From: Bacillota bacterium
Lineage (GTDB): Bacteria > Bacillota > Clostridia > Peptostreptococcales > Anaerovoracaceae
Assembly: GCA_030527065.1 (NCBI GenBank)
Contig: JAUNBO010000085.1
Coordinates: 1-6,067 of the forward strand
Direction: 5' to 3'
Length of the DNA stretch: 6,067 bases
In this document: positions 1 through 5,853 of the stretch, in pieces
How the letters are laid out: every line of letters begins with the position of its first letter
Numbering within the stretch: the stretch's first letter is position 1
The notes under the pieces: generated by a model
Database searches by the model: none
What the model was told of the DNA's origin: nothing
The model's input: only the letters and a program-made list of their open reading frames with translations
Program-made: the position numbers and the translations under genes

Positions 1-81
1 CGTAAAATTCTCTGGGACGAGGACAGTCCGGCAAACCGCCCCCCTGGCGCCCCTTTTAAAAGTAACCTTTTTTCCGGCGGC
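1..81. other. Non-coding end of the window, no supported gene
   Basis: No ORF with a start and ribosome site lies here. The stretch has a short palindrome CTTTTAAAAG (near 53-62) beside a weak AAAAG/CTTTT hairpin, and a G-run-rich block on the minus strand. There is no T-tract good enough to call a terminator for the small ORF. It may be the edge of an intergenic repeat or the leader of the next gene to the left; the sequence does not decide. Confidence 0.35.
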
Positions 82-240
82 CTAAAGCTGGTGGGCGTCC
101 ACCCATTCCTTAGCTTCCGCAACGGCTTCTTCTCCGGGGATGTTGACATGGGTCACATCCTCGGTGGTTTTTTCTTCGGACAGGGGCAGGGTGGTGAAAA
201 CCGGCCCCCGGCGAAACGTTTCTTCCTTATTGATATCCAT
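82..240 (-). CDS. Small 52-aa protein, resembles clostridial DUF3787-type proteins
   Basis: An ATG at 240 opens a 52-codon frame that ends in TAG at 82. The product is acidic, starting MDINKEETFRRGPVFTTLPL and ending in HVNIPGEEAVAEAKEWVDAHQL. The ending fits the pattern IPxEExVxxAKxWVDxN that I recall from small clostridial DUF3787 proteins, some of which are annotated as spore-surface proteins. The AAW motif usual in that family is absent, so membership is tentative. AAAGGA (251-256) lies 10 bases before the ATG, with a second AAGG closer in. There is no membrane segment or signal peptide. It follows the possible terminator after phzF and may have its own promoter, which I could not find. 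A chance ORF is the main alternative, but the family-like tail and good ribosome site argue against that. Confidence 0.6.
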   Translation of the reverse strand: MDINKEETFRRGPVFTTLPLSEEKTTEDVTHVNIPGEEAVAEAKEWVDAHQL

Positions 241-311
241 ATCCTTCTTTTCCTTTCTGCGTGAGGGTTTACCGGCGGAGCGGCCTGCGCCCCTCTCCGG
301 GTAGTCTGCAC
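241..311. other. Intergenic leader of the 52-aa ORF
   Basis: This stretch between the possible terminator and the small ORF is GC-rich except for the purine-rich ribosome site at its left end. On the minus strand it can form a modest CGGAG/CTCCG hairpin around position 285. I see no convincing -35/-10 pair for the housekeeping sigma factor. Confidence 0.4.
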
Positions 312-346
312 AAAAAAAGAAAGGATAAACAAATTTCCTTGTTTTT
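312..346 (-). terminator. Weak, possibly bidirectional intrinsic terminator after phzF
   Basis: Just after the phzF stop the minus strand reads AAAAACAAGGA, a 10-base loop, then TCCTTTCTTTTT continuing in Ts. The inner AAGGA/TCCTT pairs perfectly; after a small internal mismatch the A-run pairs with the T-run. The A-tract, hairpin and T-tract layout suits termination in either direction, but the GC content of the stem is low, so efficiency is uncertain and read-through is possible. Confidence 0.4.
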
Positions 347-1344
347 CAGGGAAGCCATTGGCCCCGGACCAGAAGGACGGCGGAGCCCCCGACCTGGACC
401 GAGATCCGGGCCGGCTCTCCTGCGTTTGAAGCGGAGCCCCGGGAAAGGAGCCTTCCATAGATCATAGAAGGGCGGCCCATGGCCTCCCCCTGAAGAAAGG
501 CGCAGGAATCTCCCGGCCGGAGAAGGCCCGCCTGATGAAGATAGTAGACGAGAGCGCCGCTGGCGGTGCCGGTGGCCGCCTCTTCCGGAATGCCGAAAAG
601 AGGCGCGAAATTCCGGCAGAACGCCGTAATGTGGGAAGGGCCCTCTCCGTCGTTGAGGGCAAAGGCGTGAACACCGGTGACGCCGTATTCCTCCGACAGC
701 CGGGCCAGGGCCGCCATGTCCGGGGCCAGGGCGTTCAGGGCCTCCCGGCTTTCCACCGGCAGCATGATGTCCGGGAGGCCGGCGGCGGCGATCCGGGGAA
801 AGAGCCGGGGAGCGCCGCCGGGGGGAAACACCCGGGGCACGTTTACGTTTGCGCCTGTTTCCCCGGAACGGCCCATGGCCCCGTAGAGACGGGCAAGAGC
901 CTCCGCTCCGTCTATGTCTCCGGAGCAGGAGAGAGTTTCGCTGTTTCCGCACTCCATCATGACCCGGCCCCCGCCATCGATTTCCACTCCCAGGGTCCCG
1001 GCCCCGGTGGCGATGGAATAGCTGCGGCCCGGCAGGGCCAGCCCCGCATCCTGCAGGACACAAAAAGCGGCGATGGTGGCGTGGCCGCAGAGCTCCACTT
1101 CCGCCACCGGCGTAAAATACCGAAGGGCAAAAGAGGCGGAGGCCCCGGCGGTCTCTCCCCCGGCGGCTCCCCCGCAGGGCGCCGCCGGGCGGACAAAGGC
1201 CGTCTCCGAATAGCGCAGCTCCGCCGCTATCTTCCTCATGGTCTCTTCCGGCGGGAAGGGAGAAGAGGGCTCCAGCAGAACCACGCCGGCGGGATTCCCG
1301 CCAAAGGCTTCCTCTGTAAATGCGTCCGCTATGTACAGCTTCAT
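346..1344 (-). CDS. PhzF family isomerase/epimerase
   Basis: The 332-aa protein has the PhzF family's two-lobed layout. The N-terminal signature is DAFTEEAFGGNPAGVVLL (7-24). LRYSETAFV (43-51) carries the conserved acid E47, equivalent to PhzF E45. FTPVAEVELCGHATIAAF (77-94) carries H88. The second lobe has ITAFCRNFAPLFGIPEEAATGTASGAL. In Pseudomonas PhzF the matching DPATGS supplies Asp and Ser to the active site; here these are E255 and T260, a variant I recall from other Firmicute homologues (E-E-S-A-T-G-T). PhzF itself isomerises a dihydroxyanthranilate in phenazine synthesis. No phenazine genes are present, so the substrate is unknown; many homologues are generic. The ATG at 1344 has GGGAG 7 bases upstream (1352-1356) and follows the peptidase stop by 13 bases. 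It appears to be the last gene of the run. Confidence 0.93.
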   Translation of the reverse strand: MKLYIADAFTEEAFGGNPAGVVLLEPSSPFPPEETMRKIAAELRYSETAFVRPAAPCGGAAGGETAGASASFALRYFTPVAEVELCGHATIAAFCVLQDAGLALPGRSYSIATGAGTLGVEIDGGGRVMMECGNSETLSCSGDIDGAEALARLYGAMGRSGETGANVNVPRVFPPGGAPRLFPRIAAAGLPDIMLPVESREALNALAPDMAALARLSEEYGVTGVHAFALNDGEGPSHITAFCRNFAPLFGIPEEAATGTASGALVYYLHQAGLLRPGDSCAFLQGEAMGRPSMIYGRLLSRGSASNAGEPARISVQVGGSAVLLVRGQWLP

Positions 1345-1357
1345 TCAAAAACTCCCG

Positions 1358-2809
1358 TTACTCGCTGAGAAGCTCTATGGCTTTCTGCAGCTGAAGGTCC
1401 TCCCCGGCATAGGTCCCTGCCGCCATAAGAGCGGCGGCGCTTTCCAGGGCGGCCTGGGTGGTATAATCCAGAACGCCGTAGGAATAAAGGGCGCTGTCGG
1501 TCTGGAACTGCCTGACGGCGGAAACGGTGGCCGCATCCATCACGCCGGAAACCTCCACGGAATAGCCCAGCATATCCAGCCGCTGCTGAGCGCCGTAGAC
1601 GTTGAGCCCGGTGTCGCCGGAGGCGGGCTTGGTGGTCTCCGACATGGGGGCGAAGCTGCTGTAAAGAGCGGCCAGGCTTTCCGCCTCGGCCACAGAATAA
1701 TTCTCCACCACATAGTCCGGTGTGATCCCCACCCCGTCTATCACATGCTTGTCCGGGGTCAGGAAGTAATAGACGGAGAGCTTTATGGCGCTGTCGTTGT
1801 CCAGGGTCATCACCTGCTGGGCCACGCCCTTTCCGTAAGTGGCGACGCCCACCAGAACGGCCGTGCCGCTGTCCTGCCAGGCCCCCGCTAAAATCTCAGA
1901 GGCGCTGGCGCTTCCCTCGTTCACCAGCAGGACCACAGGTATGCCCAGGTCCCCCAGGCCCGTGGATTGGTAGCTGTCCAGGATGGCCCCCTGCTGCTCA
2001 AAATGCACGATATCGCCCTTGGGCATCAGCTGGTTGGCGATTTCCGCAGCGCCACTGACATAGCCTCCCGGGTTGTTCCGTATGTCCACGATGAAGGACC
2101 GGGCCCCGTCGGCGATGAGCCTGAGCTTGGCTTCCGTAAACTCCGTATGGCAGTCCTCGTCGAATTCCGAAATGGCAATGTAACCGATGTGGCCCTCCAG
2201 CATTTCATAGCTGACGGAGGGAGTGCTGATGACGGCCCTGGTGATGGTGAACACCAGAGGAGCGCCGTTTCTTTCCACGGTGACCTTTACAGAGGAGCCC
2301 ACCGGCCCCCGGAGCATGGTGGAAATCTGCTCCACGCTGCTGCTTTCCACATTTTGGTCGTTCACATGGGTGATGACGTCTCCGCTGCGGATGCCGGCCT
2401 CCTCCGCCGGCGTATTGCTGAGGGGCGTCACCACCTTGCAGCGGCCTTCGTCGCTGATGAGGCTGACGCCTATGCCCTCAAACTGCCCGCTGACGGATTC
2501 CAGAAACGCCTCGCTCTCCGCAGTGCTTACATAGTAAACGCTGTACGGATCCTCCAGCGCTTCCATCACCCCTGTAAAAGCGCCGTCCATCAGGGTCTCA
2601 TAGTCTATCTCATCCTTGTAATTTTCCTTCAGGAAAAGAATGAGATCCTGCAGGGTCTCAAATTCCTGCTGCAAATATTCCTGCGCATTTCCCGTTTCCG
2701 CCCCAAAGGCCTCTTCGGCGAACACATACGCAAAGGTGGAGACCACCAGTGCGACGGCCAGGACAATGGCAATGACTCTGGCTACGGCCTTTGTTGTTTT
2801 CTGACTCAC
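1358..2809 (-). CDS. S41 family C-terminal processing peptidase (CtpA/CtpB type) with PDZ and peptidoglycan-binding domains
   Basis: This is predicted to be an exported serine protease that cuts proteins near their C-termini outside the membrane. With the GTG start it has 483 residues. In order: a hydrophobic signal or anchor at about 9-31 ending in VFA-EE, a helical region to about 105, a PDZ domain at about 109-191, and the S41 core at about 205-368. A PG_binding_1-type repeat follows at about 401-457 (YGAQQRLDMLGY, then VMDAATVSAVRQFQ). The catalytic residues are S302 in GSASASE, K327 in TYGKG, and Q331. The 25- and 4-residue spacings are those of the Ser-Lys-Gln set of Bacillus CtpB. The frame extends to a TTG at 2830, but AAAGGGGG lies 7 bases before the GTG at 2809, so I chose the GTG. 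In Bacillus, CtpB helps activate sigma-K during sporulation; that role here is only a possibility. Confidence 0.94.
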   Translation of the reverse strand: MSQKTTKAVARVIAIVLAVALVVSTFAYVFAEEAFGAETGNAQEYLQQEFETLQDLILFLKENYKDEIDYETLMDGAFTGVMEALEDPYSVYYVSTAESEAFLESVSGQFEGIGVSLISDEGRCKVVTPLSNTPAEEAGIRSGDVITHVNDQNVESSSVEQISTMLRGPVGSSVKVTVERNGAPLVFTITRAVISTPSVSYEMLEGHIGYIAISEFDEDCHTEFTEAKLRLIADGARSFIVDIRNNPGGYVSGAAEIANQLMPKGDIVHFEQQGAILDSYQSTGLGDLGIPVVLLVNEGSASASEILAGAWQDSGTAVLVGVATYGKGVAQQVMTLDNDSAIKLSVYYFLTPDKHVIDGVGITPDYVVENYSVAEAESLAALYSSFAPMSETTKPASGDTGLNVYGAQQRLDMLGYSVEVSGVMDAATVSAVRQFQTDSALYSYGVLDYTTQAALESAAALMAAGTYAGEDLQLQKAIELLSE

Positions 2810-2816
2810 GTTTTTT

Positions 2817-2824
2817 CCCCCTTT
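2817..2824 (-). promoter_or_regulatory. Ribosome binding site that decides the peptidase start
   Basis: The minus strand reads AAAGGGGG followed by AAAAAAC and then GTG at 2809, a spacing of 7 bases. A start at the upstream in-frame TTG (2830) would place this purine run inside the coding region and leave only a weak GGAAAAGAAG at about 10 bases. The shorter product begins MSQKTTKAVARV and runs directly into the hydrophobic segment, as expected for an exported protein. Confidence 0.7.
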
Positions 2825-2875
2825 GAACAATATATCGACACTTCTTTTCCTGAGCCCGGCTGCGGCTGCATGCGG

Positions 2876-3307
2876 CTACATGATCTCAATGTCCAGCCGG
2901 CTGCGGCTTTCCGAAAGCCCCCGCAGGCTGATGTGATAATCTATGTTGAGCCTGCCGCTGGCTTCCGCCGGCCTCAGGTCGTTGACCACGTCATTGGTGA
3001 GGACCTCCATTTCTATGGCGCCGTAAGGCGTCTCATAGTAGCCCTTCACCCGCTTGCCCTTCTCAAAGAGCATTTCCGTATCCAGGGCCACCGCCTCGCC
3101 GAAACGCCGCATTTCCACCTTGTCGCCTATGATTTTCAGACTGGTGGTGCAGCCCTCCATCCCGGAAAAATCACTTTCGGCATAGGAGAGATAGATGGCC
3201 CCCTCGTGCTCATAGAGCTTGCCCTCGGTGACAAACTCCATGTGTTCCTCTTCCTCTTGTCCTTCATAGATCTGCTTACCTATGATTTTTAGCATGATAT
3301 CTTTCAT
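2876..3307 (-). CDS. DUF1934 (YwiB-like) calycin-type beta-barrel protein of unknown role
   Basis: The 143-aa protein matches the DUF1934 family of Firmicutes in length and pattern: KDIMLKIIGKQ, then EFVTEGKLYEHEGAIYLSY (24-42), GMEGCTTSLKIIGDKVEM, LFEKGKRVKGYYETPYGAIEM (80-100), and a closing strand RLNIDYHISLRG. The alternating beta-strand pattern fits the small calycin-like barrel of this family. There is no signal peptide or membrane segment, so it is likely cytoplasmic. The biochemical function is unknown; ligand binding is only inferred from the fold. The ATG at 3307 gives the family-like N-terminus MKD; a second ATG lies at 3295. Neither has a good Shine-Dalgarno, and both lie inside ddl (32- or 20-base overlap), so translation probably depends on coupling to ddl. 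Confidence 0.85.
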   Translation of the reverse strand: MKDIMLKIIGKQIYEGQEEEEHMEFVTEGKLYEHEGAIYLSYAESDFSGMEGCTTSLKIIGDKVEMRRFGEAVALDTEMLFEKGKRVKGYYETPYGAIEMEVLTNDVVNDLRPAEASGRLNIDYHISLRGLSESRSRLDIEIM

Positions 3308-4370
3308 ATCCCAATTCCACGATCCTTTCGATCAGCTCCGGGTAAGGCACCCCAGCCGCTCCCCAAAGGAGGGGAAACATGCTGAATCGGGTAAAGCCCG
3401 GTATGGTGTTGACTTCGTTCAGGTATAGTTGATCCGTTCCCCGTTCCAGGAAAAAATCCACTCTGGCATATCCGCAGCAGTCCAGGGCTTTGTAGGCCCG
3501 GAGAGCGATGTCCTTCAGGCGTTCCGCCGTTTCCCGGGAAATCTCCGCCGGGATGCAGAGCCGGGAGCGGCCTCCGTCCAGGTATTTGGCGTGGTAGTCG
3601 TAAAACGCCGCCGAGGGGATGATCTCCCCCACCTCCGCCGCCTGAGGGTTATGATTCCCCAGAATGGCCACTTCCAATTCCCGTCCGTCTATGCCTTCCT
3701 CTATGAGGATGCGGCTGTCGAATCTGGCGGCCTCTTTCAGGGCGGCAGCCATGCTGTCCCGGTCCGTGGCCCGTGAGATCCCTACGCTGGAGCCCATGTT
3801 GGCGGGCTTTACGAACCAGCGGGGGCTGAGGCCCTTTTCCTCCCAGCGGCCGGGGAGGGGCAGCCGCCGGTCCTCTGCGATATCCTCCTCCAGTTCCTCC
3901 GCCTGGAGGCTCAGGTACTCGCATTGAGGAAGTCCCTCTCTGGCGAAGATGGCCTTGGCCAGGATCTTGTCCATGGCCGCTGCGGAGCCCGTGACGCCGG
4001 AGCCGGCGTAGGGGATCCCCGCCATTTCAAACAAGCCCTGAATGGTTCCGTCTTCGCCGTAAGGGCCGTGAAGGACAGGAAAGGCGAAATCCACCAGTTC
4101 CTTTAAATTGCGTCCCCCTGTTCCCAACACGGTGAAGCCGTATTTTTCAGGCTCTGCGGCCAGAGCCGCTCTCGCCTCTCTTTCCCATTCCCCGCTCTCT
4201 ATCCGGGCGGGGGGGCCGTCGTAGAGCAGCCATTCGCCGCCCCTGGTAATGCCGATCTGCACCACCTGATATTTGCTTTTATCCACCGCACCGATGACCG
4301 ATGCGGCGGACATCAGAGAAACCTCGTGCTCTCCGGACCTTCCGCCGAAGATGATACCCAATTTCATCAC
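3276..4370 (-). CDS. ddl: D-alanine--D-alanine ligase
   Basis: Ddl is a cytoplasmic ATP-grasp enzyme that joins two D-alanines for the peptidoglycan stem peptide. All core motifs are present in the 364-aa protein: FGGRSGEHEVSLMSA (8-22), HGPYGEDG (101-108), YAGSGVTGSAAAMDK (121-135), FVKPANMGSSVG (186-197), IEEGIDGRELEVAILG (223-238), and the metal-binding end ARVDFF (302-307) with NEVNTIPGFT (318-327). The omega loop reads FYDYHAKY (256-263). Its Lys-Tyr pair is typical of D-Ala-adding ligases and unlike the VanA/VanB D-lactate type, so a normal D-Ala-D-Ala product is expected. A slightly longer loop lies at about 160-185. Two starts are possible: GTG at 4370 and ATG at 4367. A strong AAAGGAGG serves both, at 7 and 10 bases. 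The 3' end overlaps the DUF1934 gene by 32 bases. Confidence 0.97.
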   Translation of the reverse strand: MMKLGIIFGGRSGEHEVSLMSAASVIGAVDKSKYQVVQIGITRGGEWLLYDGPPARIESGEWEREARAALAAEPEKYGFTVLGTGGRNLKELVDFAFPVLHGPYGEDGTIQGLFEMAGIPYAGSGVTGSAAAMDKILAKAIFAREGLPQCEYLSLQAEELEEDIAEDRRLPLPGRWEEKGLSPRWFVKPANMGSSVGISRATDRDSMAAALKEAARFDSRILIEEGIDGRELEVAILGNHNPQAAEVGEIIPSAAFYDYHAKYLDGGRSRLCIPAEISRETAERLKDIALRAYKALDCCGYARVDFFLERGTDQLYLNEVNTIPGFTRFSMFPLLWGAAGVPYPELIERIVELGYERYHAKNHR

Positions 4371-4377
4371 AGCACCG

Positions 4378-4385
4378 CCTCCTTT
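4378..4385 (-). promoter_or_regulatory. Strong ribosome binding site of ddl
   Basis: The minus strand reads AAAGGAGG here, the best Shine-Dalgarno match in the window. It lies 7 bases before the GTG at 4370 and 10 before the ATG at 4367, so spacing does not clearly decide the start. The GTG is somewhat favoured by spacing and the ATG by codon preference; the proteins differ by one Met. Confidence 0.75.
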
Positions 4386-4402
4386 CAGCTCAGCATCCCT
4401 TC

Positions 4403-4408
4403 ATTATA
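4403..4408 (-). promoter_or_regulatory. Possible -10 box of an internal promoter before ddl
   Basis: The mscL-ddl gap is one of the longer ones in the gene cluster and holds a perfect TATAAT on the minus strand, 33 bases before the ddl start region. The hexamer 17 bases upstream, inside the end of mscL, is GAAAGA, a poor match to TTGACA, and there is no TG extension before the -10. This could be a secondary housekeeping promoter for ddl and the genes after it, or chance in a locally AT-rich gap. Confidence 0.3.
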
Positions 4409-4418
4409 TGAGGCAAAG

Positions 4419-4796
4419 CTATTTTTCTTTCAGCAAGTCCCGGATCTCCGTCAGAAGCTCTGCTTCTGTGGGGGCGGGAGGCGCTTCGGGAGCGGGCTCC
4501 TCTTCCTTTCTCCGCAGGCGGTTGGCGGTTTTCACCACCAGGAAGAGGGTGAAGGCGATGATAAAGAAGTCCACCAGGGCCTGGATGAAGTTCCCGTAGG
4601 TGAGGGCTGCGTCGGCGCCCAGGGGGATGCTCAGGCCGGTAAAGTCCACGCCCCCCAGAAGGGCCCCGATAAGGGGCATGATGATATCGCTCACCAGGGA
4701 GGACACGATCTTGCCGAAGGCTGTGCCGATGACCACCGCCACCGCCAGATCCAGCATGTTTCCCTTAAGGGCAAATTCCTTGAATTCCTTTATCAT
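4419..4796 (-). CDS. mscL: Large-conductance mechanosensitive channel MscL
   Basis: MscL forms a homopentameric pore in the cytoplasmic membrane that opens under high membrane tension and releases solutes on osmotic downshock. The 125-aa protein is the usual length and has the full layout. It has an amphipathic N-terminal helix (IKEFKEFALKGNMLDLAVAV), TM1 at about residues 15-43 with the Gly/Ala-rich pore segment, and a short periplasmic loop (about 50-67). TM2 covers about 69-91 and is followed by a basic RLRRK stop-transfer cluster. An EEEPAPEAPPAPT linker then leads to a C-terminal helix (112-124) that forms the cytoplasmic bundle. Translation starts 2 bases after the hslO stop. Its AAAGGA Shine-Dalgarno (4807-4812) lies inside the end of hslO, so coupling between the two is likely. 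Confidence 0.97.
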   Translation of the reverse strand: MIKEFKEFALKGNMLDLAVAVVIGTAFGKIVSSLVSDIIMPLIGALLGGVDFTGLSIPLGADAALTYGNFIQALVDFFIIAFTLFLVVKTANRLRRKEEEPAPEAPPAPTEAELLTEIRDLLKEK

Positions 4797-4798
4797 AG

Positions 4799-5821
4799 TT
4801 AATGTATCCTTTCTGCGGTTTCCGCCGCCTGTCGTTTTTTGCGGTTGTCCAGGATCTCTTTGGCCCTTGCGGAGACCCGCAGGAGCATTTCCAGATGCTC
4901 TTTGTCAAAATGATATTTCTTCCGGCAAAACTGACAGGTGAGCTCCGCCTGGCCGTCCTCCCGCAAAATTTCCTCCAGCTGTTCCTGTCCCAGGGTCAGA
5001 AGCACCTGCTCCAGCCGTTCCACGGAGCAGTCACAGCACCATTCCAGATCCCGGCGCTCCAGGGTCTCCAGGGCGAACTCCTCCGGAAGGGAGCCGAAAA
5101 CGGCTTCCAGAAAGAGGTCTGCCGCCCGCTCTTCTTCTCCGGGTCCGGCGGCGGGATCTGTGGCCGGGCCTCCGGCTTCCGCCGCCGCTTTTGCCAGGGC
5201 TTCTTCCATAAGCCCGCTGAGAGGCGGCAGCTCCGCCAGCAGCTTTTCCAGGGCTTCGGCGGCTCCCTCCGCAGCCTCCGGCAGCATCTGGAGAACAAAG
5301 CCCCCCGCCGCCTTTACCGTGCCGTCTGTGTCCACGCTTACGCCCAGGGCCACGGAGGCGTTCTGCTGCTCGGAGATGAAGAAATAGGCGGTGAGGTCGT
5401 CGGCGATCTCGCCGGTGACGAAATCGATGCGGCCCACATAGGGCTCTTTCAGCCCCATGTCCTTGATGACGGTGAGGACTCCGGTCCCCAGAGCGCCGCC
5501 TACGTCCGGCTGGCCGTTTTCTTTGGGCGGCAGCTCTACCAGAGGGTCGCTGATGTAGCCCTTTACCCGGCCGTCTCCCCTGGCCGTTACCAGGAGCTCT
5601 CCGGCAGGGCCGTCCCCTTTGAATTGCAGGGTCAGCTTGTCCTTCGGCCCTTTCAGCTGCAGGCCCATCAGGCCGCCCCCCGCAAGGGCCCGGCCCAGGG
5701 CGGCGGTGGCCAGGGGTCCGGCGTCGTGGATGCGGCGGGCTTCCGATACCAGCCCCGGGCAGAGGCCCAGATACACCCGGAAGGAACCGCTTTTATCTAT
5801 GGCGATCAATGCGTTGTTCAT
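4799..5821 (-). CDS. hslO: Hsp33 redox-regulated molecular chaperone
   Basis: Hsp33 is a cytoplasmic holdase switched on by oxidation of a C-terminal zinc centre; it then binds unfolding proteins during oxidative stress. This 340-aa protein begins in the typical way (ALIAIDKSGSFRVYLG, then EARRIHDAGPLATAALGRALAGG, residues 5-50). The beta-rich N-terminal domain runs to about residue 180. The zinc site is complete: C263-D-C265, then 30 residues, then C296-Q-F-C299, matching the family pattern CxC-X27-32-CxxC. C262 is an extra neighbouring cysteine. Most family members have about 290 residues. The surplus here is mainly an Ala/Gly/Pro/Glu-rich insert at about residues 205-236, in the linker region that unfolds on activation. 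The ATG at 5821 is the only sensible start. Its best Shine-Dalgarno (AAAAGGAG, 5837-5844) sits 15 bases away, which is rather far. The stop is 2 bases from mscL. Confidence 0.96.
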   Translation of the reverse strand: MNNALIAIDKSGSFRVYLGLCPGLVSEARRIHDAGPLATAALGRALAGGGLMGLQLKGPKDKLTLQFKGDGPAGELLVTARGDGRVKGYISDPLVELPPKENGQPDVGGALGTGVLTVIKDMGLKEPYVGRIDFVTGEIADDLTAYFFISEQQNASVALGVSVDTDGTVKAAGGFVLQMLPEAAEGAAEALEKLLAELPPLSGLMEEALAKAAAEAGGPATDPAAGPGEEERAADLFLEAVFGSLPEEFALETLERRDLEWCCDCSVERLEQVLLTLGQEQLEEILREDGQAELTCQFCRKKYHFDKEHLEMLLRVSARAKEILDNRKKRQAAETAERIH

Positions 5822-5853
5822 AAGCTGTGCAGTCGTCTCCTTTTCAATTCGTT

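Noticed and set aside
19..32. GAGGACAGTCCGGC on the plus strand, similar to the conserved GAGGAAAGTCC of RNase P RNA
   Set aside because: It has a mismatch in the core, and the following sequence shows none of the other conserved RNase P segments or helices.
297..333. GTTTA, 16 bases, GCAGACTAC on the minus strand as a sigma-F-like promoter for the small ORF
   Set aside because: The -35 part fits GYWTA but the -10 part matches GGnnAnAnT at only some positions, and the stretch overlaps the probable terminator.
269..1348. Minus-strand open frame of 359 codons overlapping phzF in another frame
   Set aside because: Its product is a low-complexity Arg/Gly/Pro-rich sequence starting at a TTG, while the phzF frame carries all family motifs.
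2856..2908. Two copies of CCGGCTGCGGCT 41 bases apart around the end of the DUF1934 gene
   Set aside because: The unit is a short, low-complexity GC word that recurs easily in this composition. It has no T-tract and no further copies nearby, so it is neither a terminator nor a convincing operator.
1967..3292. Long plus-strand open frame (441 codons) opposite the S41 peptidase and DUF1934 genes
   Set aside because: It spans two well-supported minus-strand genes and their gap, has no recognisable domain, and is best explained as a GC-driven shadow.
3581..3605. Possible vancomycin-resistance-type ligase instead of a housekeeping Ddl
   Set aside because: The omega loop reads FYDYHAKY with the Lys-Tyr of D-Ala-D-Ala ligases, and no vanH, vanX or vanRS-like genes are nearby.
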